Below are positions 50,677 to 60,071 of a stretch of 64,000 nt of DNA, one piece after another; position 1 is the first letter of the stretch, and every line of letters starts with the position of its first letter. The notes under the pieces were generated by a model. The model was not told the origin of the DNA, ran no database searches, and was given only the letters and a program-made list of their open reading frames with translations. The DNA is from Marinobacter daepoensis DSM 16072 (GTDB taxonomy: Bacteria > Pseudomonadota > Gammaproteobacteria > Pseudomonadales > Oleiphilaceae), in the NCBI RefSeq assembly GCF_000421165.1, contig NZ_ATWI01000008.1, forward strand, positions 753,385 to 817,384, written 5' to 3'. Made by a program: the position numbers and the translations under genes.

Positions 50677-51315
50677 TTACTCCTCGCCGCCTTCCTCGCC
50701 TTCAGCTTCCTCGGCGTTGTCCGCCTTGGCGCCTTTAGGCTTCTGCATGGAAACAACCGGAGAGTTGTGGTCTTCGCCATGCTGAAGCGCTGGGATGCGA
50801 ACACCTTCCGGCAGTTTCAGGTCGCTCAGGTGAACCACCTGATCCATCTCGACGTCAGTCAGGTCGACTTCGATGAATTCCGGCAGGTTCTGTGGCAGAC
50901 AGGCAACTTCAACCTCGGTCATCAGGCGGAAAGCAACGCCGCCGAAGGTCTTGATGGCCGGTGCAGTTTCTTCATTCACCAGGTGAACCGGAACGTGAAC
51001 GAGGATTTCGTGGTCCTTGTCGACGCGCAGGAAGTCAGCGTGGGACAGAACTGGCTTGTACGGGTGACGCTGCAGATCCTTAAGGATGACGCTTTCTTTC
51101 TTGCCCTGAATATCAATCGTCAGGATGTGAGAGAAGAAGGCTTCGTTTTCGATCGCCTTTTTCAGCTCGTTGTGCCAGATGGCAACCGGTGTTGCGTCTT
51201 TGCCGCCACCGTAGATGATGGCTGGAATTTTACGCTCTTCGCGACGCAGGCGGCGGCTCGCACCTTTCCCCTGATCGTCACGAGGAAATGCTTCGATAAC
51301 AAAATCCTGAGACAT
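50677..51315 (-). CDS. rplY: 50S ribosomal protein L25 (long TL5/CTC form)
   Basis: This protein binds 5S rRNA in the large subunit. The 212-residue product is the long form, with an N-terminal 5S-binding domain (FVIEAFPRDDQGKGASRRLRR, DLQRHPYKPVLSHADFLRV) and an added C-terminal TL5 domain. It ends in a very acidic tail (EEAEGEEGGEE). E. coli has only the short 94-residue form. ATG 51315 was chosen because GAGG lies 8 bp upstream. Two tandem hairpins separate it from prs. Confidence 0.95.
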   Translation of the reverse strand: MSQDFVIEAFPRDDQGKGASRRLRREERKIPAIIYGGGKDATPVAIWHNELKKAIENEAFFSHILTIDIQGKKESVILKDLQRHPYKPVLSHADFLRVDKDHEILVHVPVHLVNEETAPAIKTFGGVAFRLMTEVEVACLPQNLPEFIEVDLTDVEMDQVVHLSDLKLPEGVRIPALQHGEDHNSPVVSMQKPKGAKADNAEEAEGEEGGEE

Positions 51316-51372
51316 GGTCATTACCTCGTTAGTCATCTGAGCGGCCCGCGACCAGGCTCTGAACAGATGAGT

Positions 51373-51436
51373 GCTTTAAAAAGACCGGCTTTTTCCGGTC
51401 GACTAAAAGAGTCGGGAGTCCTGTTGGACTCCCGAC
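51373..51436 (-). terminator. Tandem hairpins between prs and rplY
   Basis: On the minus strand a perfect 10-bp stem (GTCGGGAGTC and GACTCCCGAC, 51411-51436) is followed by TCTTTT. A second stem GACCGG and CCGGTC (51383-51400) with an AAAAAG loop is followed by TTTTT. Both look like rho-independent terminators, yet rplY starts only about 60 bp later. Attenuation or partial read-through is likely. Confidence 0.75.
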
Positions 51437-51480
51437 CCGAAAACTGCTTTTAAGTCTGTGCTTTGCCGCGATAACGCTGG

Positions 51481-52431
51481 TCAGACATTCTCGAACATGG
51501 CGCTGATGGACTCTTCGTTGCTCACGCGGCGAATGGATTCGGCGAGCAGTCCAGCCATGCTGAGGGGGCGGATTCTATCACAGTTTTTGGCTTTGTCACC
51601 CAGCGGGATGGTGTCACACACTACCAGTTCGTCCAGTTCCGAGTTGTTGATGTTCTCGATAGCCGGGCCGGAAAGTACTGGGTGCGTGATGTAGGCAACC
51701 ACGCGGGACGCGCCGTGTTCTTTGAGCGCATTGGCGGCTTTGCACAGCGTGCCTGCAGTATCGACGATGTCGTCTACCAGGATGCAGGTCTTGTCGCGCA
51801 CATCACCGATGATGTGCATCACCTGGGAGACATTCGCCTTGGGGCGGCGCTTGTCGATGATGGCGAGATCGGCATCATCCAGGCGCTTGGCTACGGCACG
51901 GGCCCGAACAACGCCGCCGACGTCCGGAGAGACCACGACAAAGTTTTCAAAGCGCTGTTTTTCGATGTCTTCGAGCAGTACCGGGGTGGCGTAGATGTTA
52001 TCCACCGGGATATCGAAGAAGCCCTGAATCTGGTCTGCGTGCAGGTCGACCGTCAATACCCGGTCAACGCCGATGCTGGAAATCATGTCGGCAACGACTT
52101 TTGCGCTGATGGCAACACGGGTGGAGCGAACGCGGCGATCCTGGCGGGCGTACCCGTAGTAAGGGATCACGGCAGTGATGCGTGTGGCAGAAGCACGACG
52201 CAGGGCGTCGGCCATCACGATCAGTTCCATCAGGTTGTCGTTGGTGGGGTAGCAGGTGGGCTGGATGATGAAAACGTCGTGGCCACGTACATTTTCATTG
52301 ATCTCAACGGTGGTTTCGCCATCGCTGAAACGGCCAACCGTCGCCTGGCCCATGGGAATATGGAGTTTTCTGGCAATATCGCGAGCGAGTTCGGGATTAG
52401 CGTTGCCAGCGAAGATCATCAATTTGGACAC
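51481..52431 (-). CDS. prs: Ribose-phosphate pyrophosphokinase (PRPP synthase)
   Basis: Prs makes PRPP from ribose 5-phosphate and ATP for nucleotide, histidine, tryptophan and NAD synthesis. The 316-residue product (E. coli 315) begins [16 protein letters not shown]. It contains [16 protein letters not shown], the flexible-loop segment [10 protein letters not shown], and the PRPP-binding loop [15 protein letters not shown]. The GTG at 52431 is the start; longer frames read through tRNA-Gln. Its position after ispE and tRNA-Gln is conserved in pseudomonads. Confidence 0.97.
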   Translation of the reverse strand: MSKLMIFAGNANPELARDIARKLHIPMGQATVGRFSDGETTVEINENVRGHDVFIIQPTCYPTNDNLMELIVMADALRRASATRITAVIPYYGYARQDRRVRSTRVAISAKVVADMISSIGVDRVLTVDLHADQIQGFFDIPVDNIYATPVLLEDIEKQRFENFVVVSPDVGGVVRARAVAKRLDDADLAIIDKRRPKANVSQVMHIIGDVRDKTCILVDDIVDTAGTLCKAANALKEHGASRVVAYITHPVLSGPAIENINNSELDELVVCDTIPLGDKAKNCDRIRPLSMAGLLAESIRRVSNEESISAMFENV

Positions 52432-52483
52432 GACAGTATCCTTCTCAGTATCGGCGTTTGAGTCAGAAGAAGCGGGAGAAAGG

Positions 52484-52558
52484 TGGCTGGGGTGGCAGGA
52501 TTCGAACCTGCGCATGACGGGATCAAAACCCGTTGCCTTACCACTTGGCGACACCCCA
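52484..52558 (-). tRNA. tRNA-Gln (anticodon TTG)
   Basis: The minus strand pairs TGGGGTG with CACCCCA and has D arm GCCAAGTGGTAAGGC, anticodon loop TTTTGAT (TTG, for CAA) and T arm GCAGGTTCGAATCCTGC, with encoded CCA. It lies between ispE (22 bp before it) and prs (52 bp after it). No strong own promoter was found, so it is probably processed from the lolB-ispE-prs transcript. Confidence 0.95.
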
Positions 52559-52580
52559 GTATCATCGTGCTTTTTTGGCA

Positions 52581-53444
52581 TCATTTTAGCTCTGCTAGCT
52601 TTTGGTGTAGAGGTGATTGGTTCACCCCTTTAGCTACGAACCCCGTGATGCCGGAGGGTTTGCTTTCCCAGATAATCCGGGCTGCGGATTCTGTAGGGAA
52701 ACGTCCAAAAATGCAAGCCCCGGTTCCGGTTAATCTTGCAGGTCCGAATTGTGAAAGCCACTCCAGGCTCTGGTTAACCTCAGGATACAGTTTGCGAACT
52801 ACATCCTCACAGTCGTTTCGGTACCTCGAGGCGTCTCCCTCAAAAGCGGGGCGTATTTTGATTTTTGGTGTGCCCCTTGTCAACCCTTCTGCTGAAAAAA
52901 TCTTTCCGGTGTTGATGTTGCATTCCGGTTTCAGCACGACAAACCAGTCCTCAGGCGGGTTTGCAGGCGTTAAAATTTCTCCGACGCCTTCCCCGAAAGC
53001 GGCGTTCCCACGCACAAAAACGGGGACGTCGGCCCCTAGTGTCAGGCCAATTCCGGCCAGCGTGTCTTCGTTAAGGTTCAGTTGCCAGAGGTGGTTCAGT
53101 GCCATCAGTGTGGTGGCGGCATTGGAGCTGCCGCCGCCCAGACCTCCTCCCATTGGCAGGCGCTTGTTGATTCCGATGAGGATGCCGGGCAAGGGGTGGT
53201 CTGCGTGCTCTGAGAGCGCTTGTGCGGCCCTGACGATCAGGTTTGCATTGTCTGGCACGCCGGGTACCGGGGCTGCCAGCCGGACACCGGCGGTGCCCGG
53301 GGTCAGCTCAAACGTGAGGTCGTCGCCGTAATCCAGAAACTGAAAAAGCGTTTGCAGCTCGTGGTAGCCGTCAGGCCTGCGGCCATTGATGTGCAGGAAC
53401 AGGTTGAGTTTGGCGGGCGAGGGTAGGGTGATCCTGTTGCGCAC
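52581..53444 (-). CDS. ispE: 4-diphosphocytidyl-2-C-methyl-D-erythritol kinase
   Basis: IspE phosphorylates CDP-methylerythritol in the MEP pathway to isoprenoids. The 287-residue product is a GHMP kinase: [20 protein letters not shown] at the N-terminus, the ATP loop [17 protein letters not shown] (about 98-114), and the C-terminal [13 protein letters not shown] 53444 is the start, with GGAGG 9 bp upstream overlapping the lolB stop region. It is in the conserved order lolB-ispE-tRNA(Gln)-prs. Confidence 0.95.
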   Translation of the reverse strand: MRNRITLPSPAKLNLFLHINGRRPDGYHELQTLFQFLDYGDDLTFELTPGTAGVRLAAPVPGVPDNANLIVRAAQALSEHADHPLPGILIGINKRLPMGGGLGGGSSNAATTLMALNHLWQLNLNEDTLAGIGLTLGADVPVFVRGNAAFGEGVGEILTPANPPEDWFVVLKPECNINTGKIFSAEGLTRGTPKIKIRPAFEGDASRYRNDCEDVVRKLYPEVNQSLEWLSQFGPARLTGTGACIFGRFPTESAARIIWESKPSGITGFVAKGVNQSPLHQKLAELK

Positions 53445-53448
53445 AGCC

Positions 53449-54075
53449 CTAATCCTCCCTCAGCCAGTTGCTGATGACCACCCGTACCCGTTTGTCGTCC
53501 TTCAGGGCGGTAATCCGGGCGGGAAGGGGGGGGAGGTCGTCGACGAACCCCTGCCAGCGGTCGTAACGGATTTCCCAGCCGTTTTGCTTCAGGATAGCCA
53601 GGTGGTTCGTTTCGTCGAACAGCAGTCGAAAGTCGCCGTCGGGGGCGGGCAGGCCCCGAATCCACCAGGTGAGGTTGTCAATCGGAAGGTTCCAGCCAGT
53701 GGCCGCCGCCACCAGAGATTCCGGCTCTGACGACCGATAGGTGTCTCCATTGGCCAGTGTCAGTTCGATAAAGCCGGGTACACCCTTGAGCCTCGTGGTG
53801 CCCATGCCGAGGAAGGACGATGACAGTGACAGGTCGTAACGTTCACCTTGTTGTCGCCACTGGTTGATGACGGCGGTGCCGCTGTCGGAAGGCTGTTTCA
53901 CCGCGAGCTTGCCGCTCAGTTGCCACTGGTTGAACCGGCTGAGGCTTTGGCTACGCTGCGCCCAGTCTGCGGGCGGCTGGTTGGTCATGCCGTCCGGGAG
54001 TGGTTCCAGCTGAATGGTGGTACAGCCTGCCAGGGCGGTAGTCAGCAGGGTGGCGAATGTTGCCTGGCGAATCAT
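53449..54075 (-). CDS. lolB: Outer-membrane lipoprotein receptor LolB
   Basis: LolB accepts lipoproteins from the periplasmic carrier LolA and inserts them in the outer membrane; it is itself a lipoprotein. The 208-residue product has a signal peptide ending LTTALAGC (C18). The family's half-barrel segments [29 protein letters not shown] and [11 protein letters not shown] are present. Its ATG overlaps the stop of the TPR lipoprotein gene (ATGA), and ispE starts 4 bp after it. Confidence 0.93.
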   Translation of the reverse strand: MIRQATFATLLTTALAGCTTIQLEPLPDGMTNQPPADWAQRSQSLSRFNQWQLSGKLAVKQPSDSGTAVINQWRQQGERYDLSLSSSFLGMGTTRLKGVPGFIELTLANGDTYRSSEPESLVAAATGWNLPIDNLTWWIRGLPAPDGDFRLLFDETNHLAILKQNGWEIRYDRWQGFVDDLPPLPARITALKDDKRVRVVISNWLRED

Positions 54076-55829
54076 CTGGCGCCCTCGCCGCTGGTGAGTC
54101 GTTCGATGGTCTCTCTGAGTATCTCGTGGTCCGGGCTCTGGTCGAGCCCCTCTTCCCAGATTGTGCGCGCCTGTTCTTTGTCGCCGGTTATCCAGAGCGC
54201 TTCACCATAATGAGCCGCCACTTCCGGGTCTGGATAGGCTTCCCAGGCCTTTTCAAGGAAATCCAGCGCCTTGCGGGTTTCACCCAGGCGGAACAAAACC
54301 CAGCCCATGCTGTCGAGGATGGCGGGGTTGCCGGGGTCGAGTGCCAGGGCTTGCTCGATGTAGCCTCGGGCTTCGTCAAAACGTTCGGTCCGTACGGTCA
54401 GGATGTAGCCGAGCGCGTTCAGGGTCACGGCGTTCTCCGGCTGGCTTTCAAGGATGGTTCTCAGATCCTGTTCAGCCTTCTCTGTATTGTTCATGCTGTC
54501 GAGCAGCATGGCTCGGGCATATCGAAGCTCAACATTGTCGGGAATGTGCTCAAGTGCTTCGTCGGCAGCCTCTAGGGCTTGTGTATTCCGCCCCTGATCA
54601 ATCAGGAGGTTGACTTCGAGGAGCCTGAATTTGTCGGCATGGTCCGGAACCCGTTCGCGAAGGGTTTGGATGTGCGTCAGCGCCTGATCCAGCTCTCCGG
54701 TTCTGGCCTGGAGTTCGCTGGCTCTGGCCAGGGCCGGGAAGAAGTAGTTTCCCCTTTCTACGCTTTGGTAATACTCGATGGCCTGGTTCAGGTTGCCGGC
54801 GTCTTCTTCGATCCGGCCAAGGTAGTAACTGGCTTCGTCCTGGTGATGGCCTTGTTCAATGAGGCGGATCAGCTCGCTTTGAGCCAGCTCCGGGTGTTCG
54901 TTCTCAAGGGCAACCAGTGCGTGAGAAAGGCGGAGTCCCGGTGTGTCCGGGTAGCGCTCGACCAGGCGCTCAAATTCATCCTGGGCTGCCTGAAGTTCCC
55001 CTTCGTTGATCAGCATCCGGCCGTAGAGTGTCCCCATCTGGCGATTGGCCGGAAAACGGCGGGTGTTGGTGGTCAGGTAGTTGAGGGCTGCCCGCGCCTC
55101 GCCAGTCTGGTAGAGCAGGTCGCCCTTGAGAATGATGGCGGGTTGAAAGTCCGGTTCGCTCTCCAGCAGTTTGTCGATCTGGAGTAAGGCCTTGTCCGGC
55201 GTTCCGGTAATTTTCTGAAGCAAGGCGATGCTGTACTGAAGCTCGGGATTCTCCGGGTGTTTCCGGGCCAGCTGGATGTACAGGGTCAGGAGTTCCTGTT
55301 GCTGGGCCGGGGGCAGGTTGGCGGCCATGGCGGCCAGGCTGTCAAAGTCGGCGTCTTCGCCCTGGTCCATGATCTGTTCCATGTGGTACAGCGCGGTTTC
55401 CAGGTTCTGGCGCTTGACTGCCTGGATGGCCGACACCCGGTGTGCTTCCAGGTTATCCGGGTCTACGTCCAGCCACAGGGTTGCCAGTTGTTGCTGGGCA
55501 TTGTCTGCGTTTAAAGACTGAGCGATCCGCATGGCTCGTTCAATAACCCCGGTATCCCGGGAATTCCTGGCGGCCTGCAGGTAGTTAACCAGTGTTACGT
55601 CGTAGCGGCCCCGCTGGCCGGCGACTTCCGCTGACAGAAGCTGGTAGAGCACTTCAGGTTCAAAGTCGGCATAACGTATCTGGTCGGCCGGGGCGGGTTC
55701 TGCCGGGAGCTCCTTGTTACTCTGCTCCGCAGCGGGTTCGGGGGTGCCGGAGAAGGCGGCGCAGCCCGGCAGTGTGATGAGGGATACCCCCAGCAGGCAG
55801 GTAACCAGATACGGTGCGGATCTTTGCAT
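54072..55829 (-). CDS. TPR-repeat outer-membrane lipoprotein
   Basis: The 585-residue product has a lipoprotein signal peptide ending LITLPGC and then about a dozen tetratricopeptide-like repeats, with typical W/L/G/Y/A/F/A/P spacing (for example AVTLNALGYIL and AILDSMGWVLFRLG near the C-terminus). Such proteins are scaffolds for other envelope proteins. Its fixed place upstream of lolB in pseudomonads and relatives suggests a role in envelope assembly, not tested here. ATG 55829 starts the signal peptide; upstream in-frame codons add an unlikely leader. Confidence 0.85.
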   Translation of the reverse strand: MQRSAPYLVTCLLGVSLITLPGCAAFSGTPEPAAEQSNKELPAEPAPADQIRYADFEPEVLYQLLSAEVAGQRGRYDVTLVNYLQAARNSRDTGVIERAMRIAQSLNADNAQQQLATLWLDVDPDNLEAHRVSAIQAVKRQNLETALYHMEQIMDQGEDADFDSLAAMAANLPPAQQQELLTLYIQLARKHPENPELQYSIALLQKITGTPDKALLQIDKLLESEPDFQPAIILKGDLLYQTGEARAALNYLTTNTRRFPANRQMGTLYGRMLINEGELQAAQDEFERLVERYPDTPGLRLSHALVALENEHPELAQSELIRLIEQGHHQDEASYYLGRIEEDAGNLNQAIEYYQSVERGNYFFPALARASELQARTGELDQALTHIQTLRERVPDHADKFRLLEVNLLIDQGRNTQALEAADEALEHIPDNVELRYARAMLLDSMNNTEKAEQDLRTILESQPENAVTLNALGYILTVRTERFDEARGYIEQALALDPGNPAILDSMGWVLFRLGETRKALDFLEKAWEAYPDPEVAAHYGEALWITGDKEQARTIWEEGLDQSPDHEILRETIERLTSGEGAR

Positions 55830-55900
55830 GCAACTTCCTGTGAGCTTTTGCGATAGGTCAGTGAACACCGCTTTTTGCCCGGTAATTGAGGTAGATCGGG

Positions 55901-55927
55901 TTGCGGCCACGGCCAAGGCCCTATAAT
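55901..55927 (+). promoter_or_regulatory. Probable promoter of hemA
   Basis: A perfect TATAAT (55922-55927) lies in the divergent region, about 135 bp before hemA. TTGCGG (55901-55906) is a possible -35 at a short 15-bp spacing. Confidence 0.5.
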
Positions 55928-56062
55928 GGCACAAGCATTTGAACTTGCCCAACCTGTCCGCACTTGCCGAAGACGACAGGTTTTCGGGTGGCGACCAAGC
56001 GGTTGCCCCGGTAGAATGGCAGGTGGTTATCCATGATCAGGGCAGGGTTTTCTGTACTCCAA

Positions 56063-57352
56063 ATGGCACTTGTAACGCTGGGAATCAACCATCGAACCGC
56101 ACCCGTGGAGATCCGCGAGCGTGTGGCATTTACGCCGGAGCGCATGGCCGAGGCCTTTTCTGAGCTTCGAGCTGCGTCTGGCGCCAGCGAGGCAGCCATC
56201 CTGTCGACCTGCAACCGGACGGAGCTCTATCTGGCCGGCGACGACGACTGTGCGCCGTCAGTGTTGAGATGGCTGGCCGGCTTCCATGAGCTGGATGTGG
56301 CAGACCTGGAGAACGTGCTCTACGTTCATCGGGACTCGGACGCGGTCCGTCATATGATGCGGGTGGCTGCAGGCCTGGACTCCATGGTGCTGGGTGAGCC
56401 GCAGATCCTTGGTCAGCTAAAGGATGCCTATGCCCTGGCACGGGAGCACCGTGCGACCGGTTCCTTCCTGTCCCGCCTGTTTGAGCACACCTTCTCAGTT
56501 GCCAAGCGTGTCCGCACCCAGACTGCGATTGGCGAAAACCCGGTCTCGGTAGCCTATGCCTCAGTCAGCATGGCGCATCATATCTTCGCGGATATGTCCC
56601 GCAACCAGGCGCTGCTGATCGGTGCAGGAAAAACCATTGAACTGGTGGCCCGTCATCTGGCAGAAGCTGGGGTGCGGAATTTCCTGGTGGCCAACCGGAC
56701 GCTGGAGAGGGCCCAGGCGCTGGCGGAGGCGCACGGAGGGAAAGGCATTCTGTTGTCGGAGATTCCGGACCACCTCTCAGATGTGGATATCGTGATTTCC
56801 TCCACGGCCAGCCCTTTGCCCATTCTGGGCAAGGGTGCGGTTGAGCGGGCTCTGAAGAAGCGCAAACACCGTCCCTATTTCATGGTTGATATTGCTGTAC
56901 CTCGCGATATCGAGCCGGAAGTGGCATCTCTGGCGGACGTATACCTGTATACCGTGGACGACCTGCGTCAGGTCATCGAAGAAAACGTCCGTTCCCGTGA
57001 AGGTGCTGCCAGAGAAGCAGAGAACCTGATTGCCAGTGGGGTTCAGGATTTTCTTGATCAGTTGCGTGCTCTTGATGCGGTCTCCACGCTGAAACAGTTC
57101 CGTCAGCGAGCAGAGTTGCTGCGGGATGCGGAAACAGAAAAAGCCCTGAGGGCCCTGCGTAACGGCACCGATCCGGAGACAGCCCTGCGTGCGCTGGCAC
57201 GGGGTCTGACCAACAAACTTCTTCACCAGCCCTCTGTTCAGGTGCGAAAGGCGATGGCCGAGGGCCGTGCGGAAGTCACCGAATGTCTGAGGGAGCTTTA
57301 CCAGCTGGATGCACTGGAAGCTGACGAGCCCACCACCACGGAAAAACTATGA
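56063..57352 (+). CDS. hemA: Glutamyl-tRNA reductase
   Basis: HemA reduces glutamyl-tRNA to glutamate-1-semialdehyde, the first committed step of tetrapyrrole synthesis. The 429-residue product has the catalytic cysteine C50 in [11 protein letters not shown], the substrate segment [15 protein letters not shown], an NADPH-binding domain ([16 protein letters not shown]), and a C-terminal dimerisation helix region. ATG 56063 was chosen because [14 protein letters not shown] is the standard N-terminus. The prfA start overlaps its stop by 4 bases (ATGA). Confidence 0.97.
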   Translation: MALVTLGINHRTAPVEIRERVAFTPERMAEAFSELRAASGASEAAILSTCNRTELYLAGDDDCAPSVLRWLAGFHELDVADLENVLYVHRDSDAVRHMMRVAAGLDSMVLGEPQILGQLKDAYALAREHRATGSFLSRLFEHTFSVAKRVRTQTAIGENPVSVAYASVSMAHHIFADMSRNQALLIGAGKTIELVARHLAEAGVRNFLVANRTLERAQALAEAHGGKGILLSEIPDHLSDVDIVISSTASPLPILGKGAVERALKKRKHRPYFMVDIAVPRDIEPEVASLADVYLYTVDDLRQVIEENVRSREGAAREAENLIASGVQDFLDQLRALDAVSTLKQFRQRAELLRDAETEKALRALRNGTDPETALRALARGLTNKLLHQPSVQVRKAMAEGRAEVTECLRELYQLDALEADEPTTTEKL

Positions 57353-58437
57353 AACCATCCATTCAGTCCCGCCTTGAACAGCTTGTAGAAAGGTTCGAGG
57401 AGGTGAACGCGTTGCTGAGTGATGCCTCCGTCATTTCCAATCAGGACAAGTTCCGGGATCTGTCCCGGGAATTCGCTGAAATTGAACCGGTGGTCAAGTG
57501 TTTTCAGGCCTGGCAGCAGTCTCTGGCGGATATCGAAGCGGCTATTGAGCTGGCCAAAGATGGCGATGCCGATATGCGGGAAATGGCGGAAGAAGAACTG
57601 GCCAGTGCCCGGGCAAGCAGTGAAGCGCTGGACGAAGAGCTTCAGCGCCTGATGTTGCCCAAAGACCCCAACGATACCAAGAACGTTTTTCTGGAAGTCC
57701 GGGCCGGCACTGGCGGGGATGAGGCGGCGATTTTTGCCGGTGATCTTTTCCGTATGTATTCCCGTTACGCGGAGAAGCGCCGGTGGCAAGTGGAAGTCCT
57801 CAGTGAAAACGAGGGTGAGCATGGTGGTTTCAAGGAAGTTATCGCCCGACTGTCCGGCGACGGTGTGTATGGCACGCTGAAGTTTGAATCCGGTGCCCAT
57901 CGGGTTCAGCGGGTACCCGAAACGGAGTCCCAGGGGCGTATCCATACATCGGCCTGTACGGTGGCGGTGATGCCTGAAGCCGATGAGGCCGAAGCCATAG
58001 ACATCAATAAGGCCGACTTGCGGGTTGATACCTTCCGGTCATCCGGCGCGGGTGGTCAGCACGTTAACAAGACGGACTCGGCCATTCGTATTACCCATCT
58101 GCCGACCGGGATTGTGGTGGAGTGCCAGGAAGAGCGTTCCCAGCATAAAAACCGCGCCAAAGCCATGAGTCTTCTGGCATCGCGCCTGCAGAATGCAGAG
58201 CTGGAAAAGCAGCAGCAGAGTATGGCGGAGACCCGTAAGAGCCTGGTGGGTAGCGGCGACCGTTCCGAACGCATCCGTACCTACAATTTTCCTCAGGGCC
58301 GGGTAACCGATCACCGCATCAATCTCACCCTGTACAAGCTGGATGAAGTCATCGCCGGAGACCTGGATGCCGTTGTCATACCGCTGCAGCAGGAACATCA
58401 GGCAGAGCTTCTGGCAGCCATGGCAAATGAGCAATAG
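57349..58437 (+). CDS. prfA: Peptide chain release factor 1
   Basis: RF1 ends translation at UAA and UAG codons. The 362-residue product has the peptidyl-hydrolysis motif G235-G-Q237 in [14 protein letters not shown], and a stop-codon-reading region close to [14 protein letters not shown]. The last residues are typical (LLAAMANEQ). Its glutamine is the target of PrmC, which is encoded next in an 11-base overlap. Confidence 0.97.
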   Translation: MKPSIQSRLEQLVERFEEVNALLSDASVISNQDKFRDLSREFAEIEPVVKCFQAWQQSLADIEAAIELAKDGDADMREMAEEELASARASSEALDEELQRLMLPKDPNDTKNVFLEVRAGTGGDEAAIFAGDLFRMYSRYAEKRRWQVEVLSENEGEHGGFKEVIARLSGDGVYGTLKFESGAHRVQRVPETESQGRIHTSACTVAVMPEADEAEAIDINKADLRVDTFRSSGAGGQHVNKTDSAIRITHLPTGIVVECQEERSQHKNRAKAMSLLASRLQNAELEKQQQSMAETRKSLVGSGDRSERIRTYNFPQGRVTDHRINLTLYKLDEVIAGDLDAVVIPLQQEHQAELLAAMANEQ

Positions 58438-59308
58438 CACCCCTTCGCTGACCTGTGACGCTCTGTTGCACGATGCCGGAGAGCACATTGGGGGCGATTC
58501 CCCACGTTTGGATGCAGAGCTGCTGCTCAGCCATGTGACGGGCCTGAGCCGGACAACATTCCGGGCATGGCCGGAACGGGAAGTGCCGCCAGAACAGGCG
58601 CAGGCGTTTCAGGCGTTGGTGAGTGAGCGTGCGCGGGGTCTGCCCGTTGCGTACCTGTTGGGTGAGCAGGAATTCTGGTCGTTGCCGCTGAGAGTCAGTC
58701 CTTCCACGCTTATTCCCCGGCCAGATACCGAGTGTCTGGTTGAAGCTGTGCTGTCACTGCCGTTGCCCGAACGTGCCAGGGTTCTGGATCTGGGGACCGG
58801 GACGGGCGCTATTGCGCTGGCGCTGGCCAGTGAAAAACCGGGCTGGCGAATCCTGGCCAGTGACCGAATCCCCGAAGCGGTGGCTCTGGCTCGAGAGAAC
58901 AGCCAGCGCCTGCAGTTGCCCATTACCGTGATACAGAGTCACTGGTTTGATGAGATTCCAGAGGGCAGCTTTGACTTGCTGGTCTCCAACCCTCCCTATG
59001 TACCCGCCAGTGATCATCATCTTCGGGAGGGTGATGTTAGGTTTGAGCCGGCTTCTGCGTTGGTAGCCGGTGACGACGGGTTGGATGACATTCGCCTGCT
59101 GGTGACGGAAGGGGGAAGCCGGCTCAGTCCCGGAGGCTGGATGCTGCTGGAGCACGGTTACGATCAGGCAGAAGCGGTGAGGAATTTGTTTGCTGAGGCC
59201 GGATGGCACAGTATAGACAGCCTGAAAGACTATGGTGGGAACGACCGGATGACACTTGCCCGGACAGCACTAAGCCATGAGCCAGAGAGGCCAGTGCATG
59301 CTGAGTGA
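58427..59308 (+). CDS. prmC: Release-factor glutamine N5-methyltransferase
   Basis: PrmC methylates the GGQ glutamine of RF1 and RF2, which speeds up peptide release. The 293-residue product has an N-terminal helical substrate domain, the SAM loop [15 protein letters not shown] and the catalytic motif NPPY (in [13 protein letters not shown]). ATG 58427 overlaps the end of prfA by 11 bases; the start of moeB in turn overlaps its end by 11. This strict coupling is common for the substrate-enzyme pair. Confidence 0.96.
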   Translation: MSNSTPSLTCDALLHDAGEHIGGDSPRLDAELLLSHVTGLSRTTFRAWPEREVPPEQAQAFQALVSERARGLPVAYLLGEQEFWSLPLRVSPSTLIPRPDTECLVEAVLSLPLPERARVLDLGTGTGAIALALASEKPGWRILASDRIPEAVALARENSQRLQLPITVIQSHWFDEIPEGSFDLLVSNPPYVPASDHHLREGDVRFEPASALVAGDDGLDDIRLLVTEGGSRLSPGGWMLLEHGYDQAEAVRNLFAEAGWHSIDSLKDYGGNDRMTLARTALSHEPERPVHAE

Positions 59309-60044
59309 TGAAGAACTGCTCCGATACAGCCGTCAGATCCTGATGCCGCGTTTTGATATTGCCGGCCAGGAGAAGCTCAAGGCTGCACGGGTACTGGTTG
59401 TCGGTGCAGGGGGGCTCGGATGCCCGGTGGCGCTATACCTGGGTGCAGCCGGTGTCGGGCATCTGGTGCTGGTGGATGACGACCAGATTGAGCTGGCGAA
59501 TCTGCAGCGCCAGATTGCGTTCGAGCACCTCTGGCTGGGCGCCTCCAAGGCGGAAAAGCTCTCAGAGCGTGTCCGCGCCATCAATCCGGGGATTTCGGTG
59601 CGTGCGGTCAATCGTCGGGTAGACGGGGATGATCTTCAGCAACTGGTTGCAGAATCTTCCCTGGTGGTGGACTGCACCGACAACTTCAATACACGCTTCG
59701 CTCTGAACCGGGCTTCCGTGGCTACCCGGGTACCATTGGTCTCTGGCGCTGCCATTCGTGGTGAAGGCCAGTTGTCGGTTTATGATCCGGGGCAGCAGGA
59801 TAGCCCTTGTTACCATTGTTTGTACCCTGAGCAGGGTAACGAAGACCTGACCTGCTCCGAAGCGGGTGTGATTGGCCCACTGGTGGGCATGATCGGCTCT
59901 GTTCAGGCGATGGAGGTGATCAAATTGCTCTCCGGAGTGGGCCGGAGTCTGGTTGGGCGCCTGCTCATCCTCGACGCCTGGCAGATGGAGTGGCGGGAAA
60001 TGAAGCTCGTCAAAGACCCGGAATGTCCGGTGTGTGCGGAGTGA
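59298..60044 (+). CDS. moeB: MoeB/ThiF/HesA-family adenylyltransferase
   Basis: Enzymes of this family activate the C-terminal glycine of a ubiquitin-like sulfur carrier (MoaD or ThiS) as an adenylate. The 248-residue product has the nucleotide loop VVGAGGLGCP, LVLVDDDQIELANLQRQ, and VVDCTDNFNTRF. The C-terminal zinc ligands appear as CYHCLYPE and CPVCAE. ATG 59298 was preferred since AGAGG lies 7 bp upstream. The position after prmC is typical of moeB in gammaproteobacteria, but a ThiF role cannot be excluded. Confidence 0.9.
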   Translation: MLSDEELLRYSRQILMPRFDIAGQEKLKAARVLVVGAGGLGCPVALYLGAAGVGHLVLVDDDQIELANLQRQIAFEHLWLGASKAEKLSERVRAINPGISVRAVNRRVDGDDLQQLVAESSLVVDCTDNFNTRFALNRASVATRVPLVSGAAIRGEGQLSVYDPGQQDSPCYHCLYPEQGNEDLTCSEAGVIGPLVGMIGSVQAMEVIKLLSGVGRSLVGRLLILDAWQMEWREMKLVKDPECPVCAE

Positions 60045-60071
60045 GCTCACCCCGCCCCATCGAGGCCGGTT

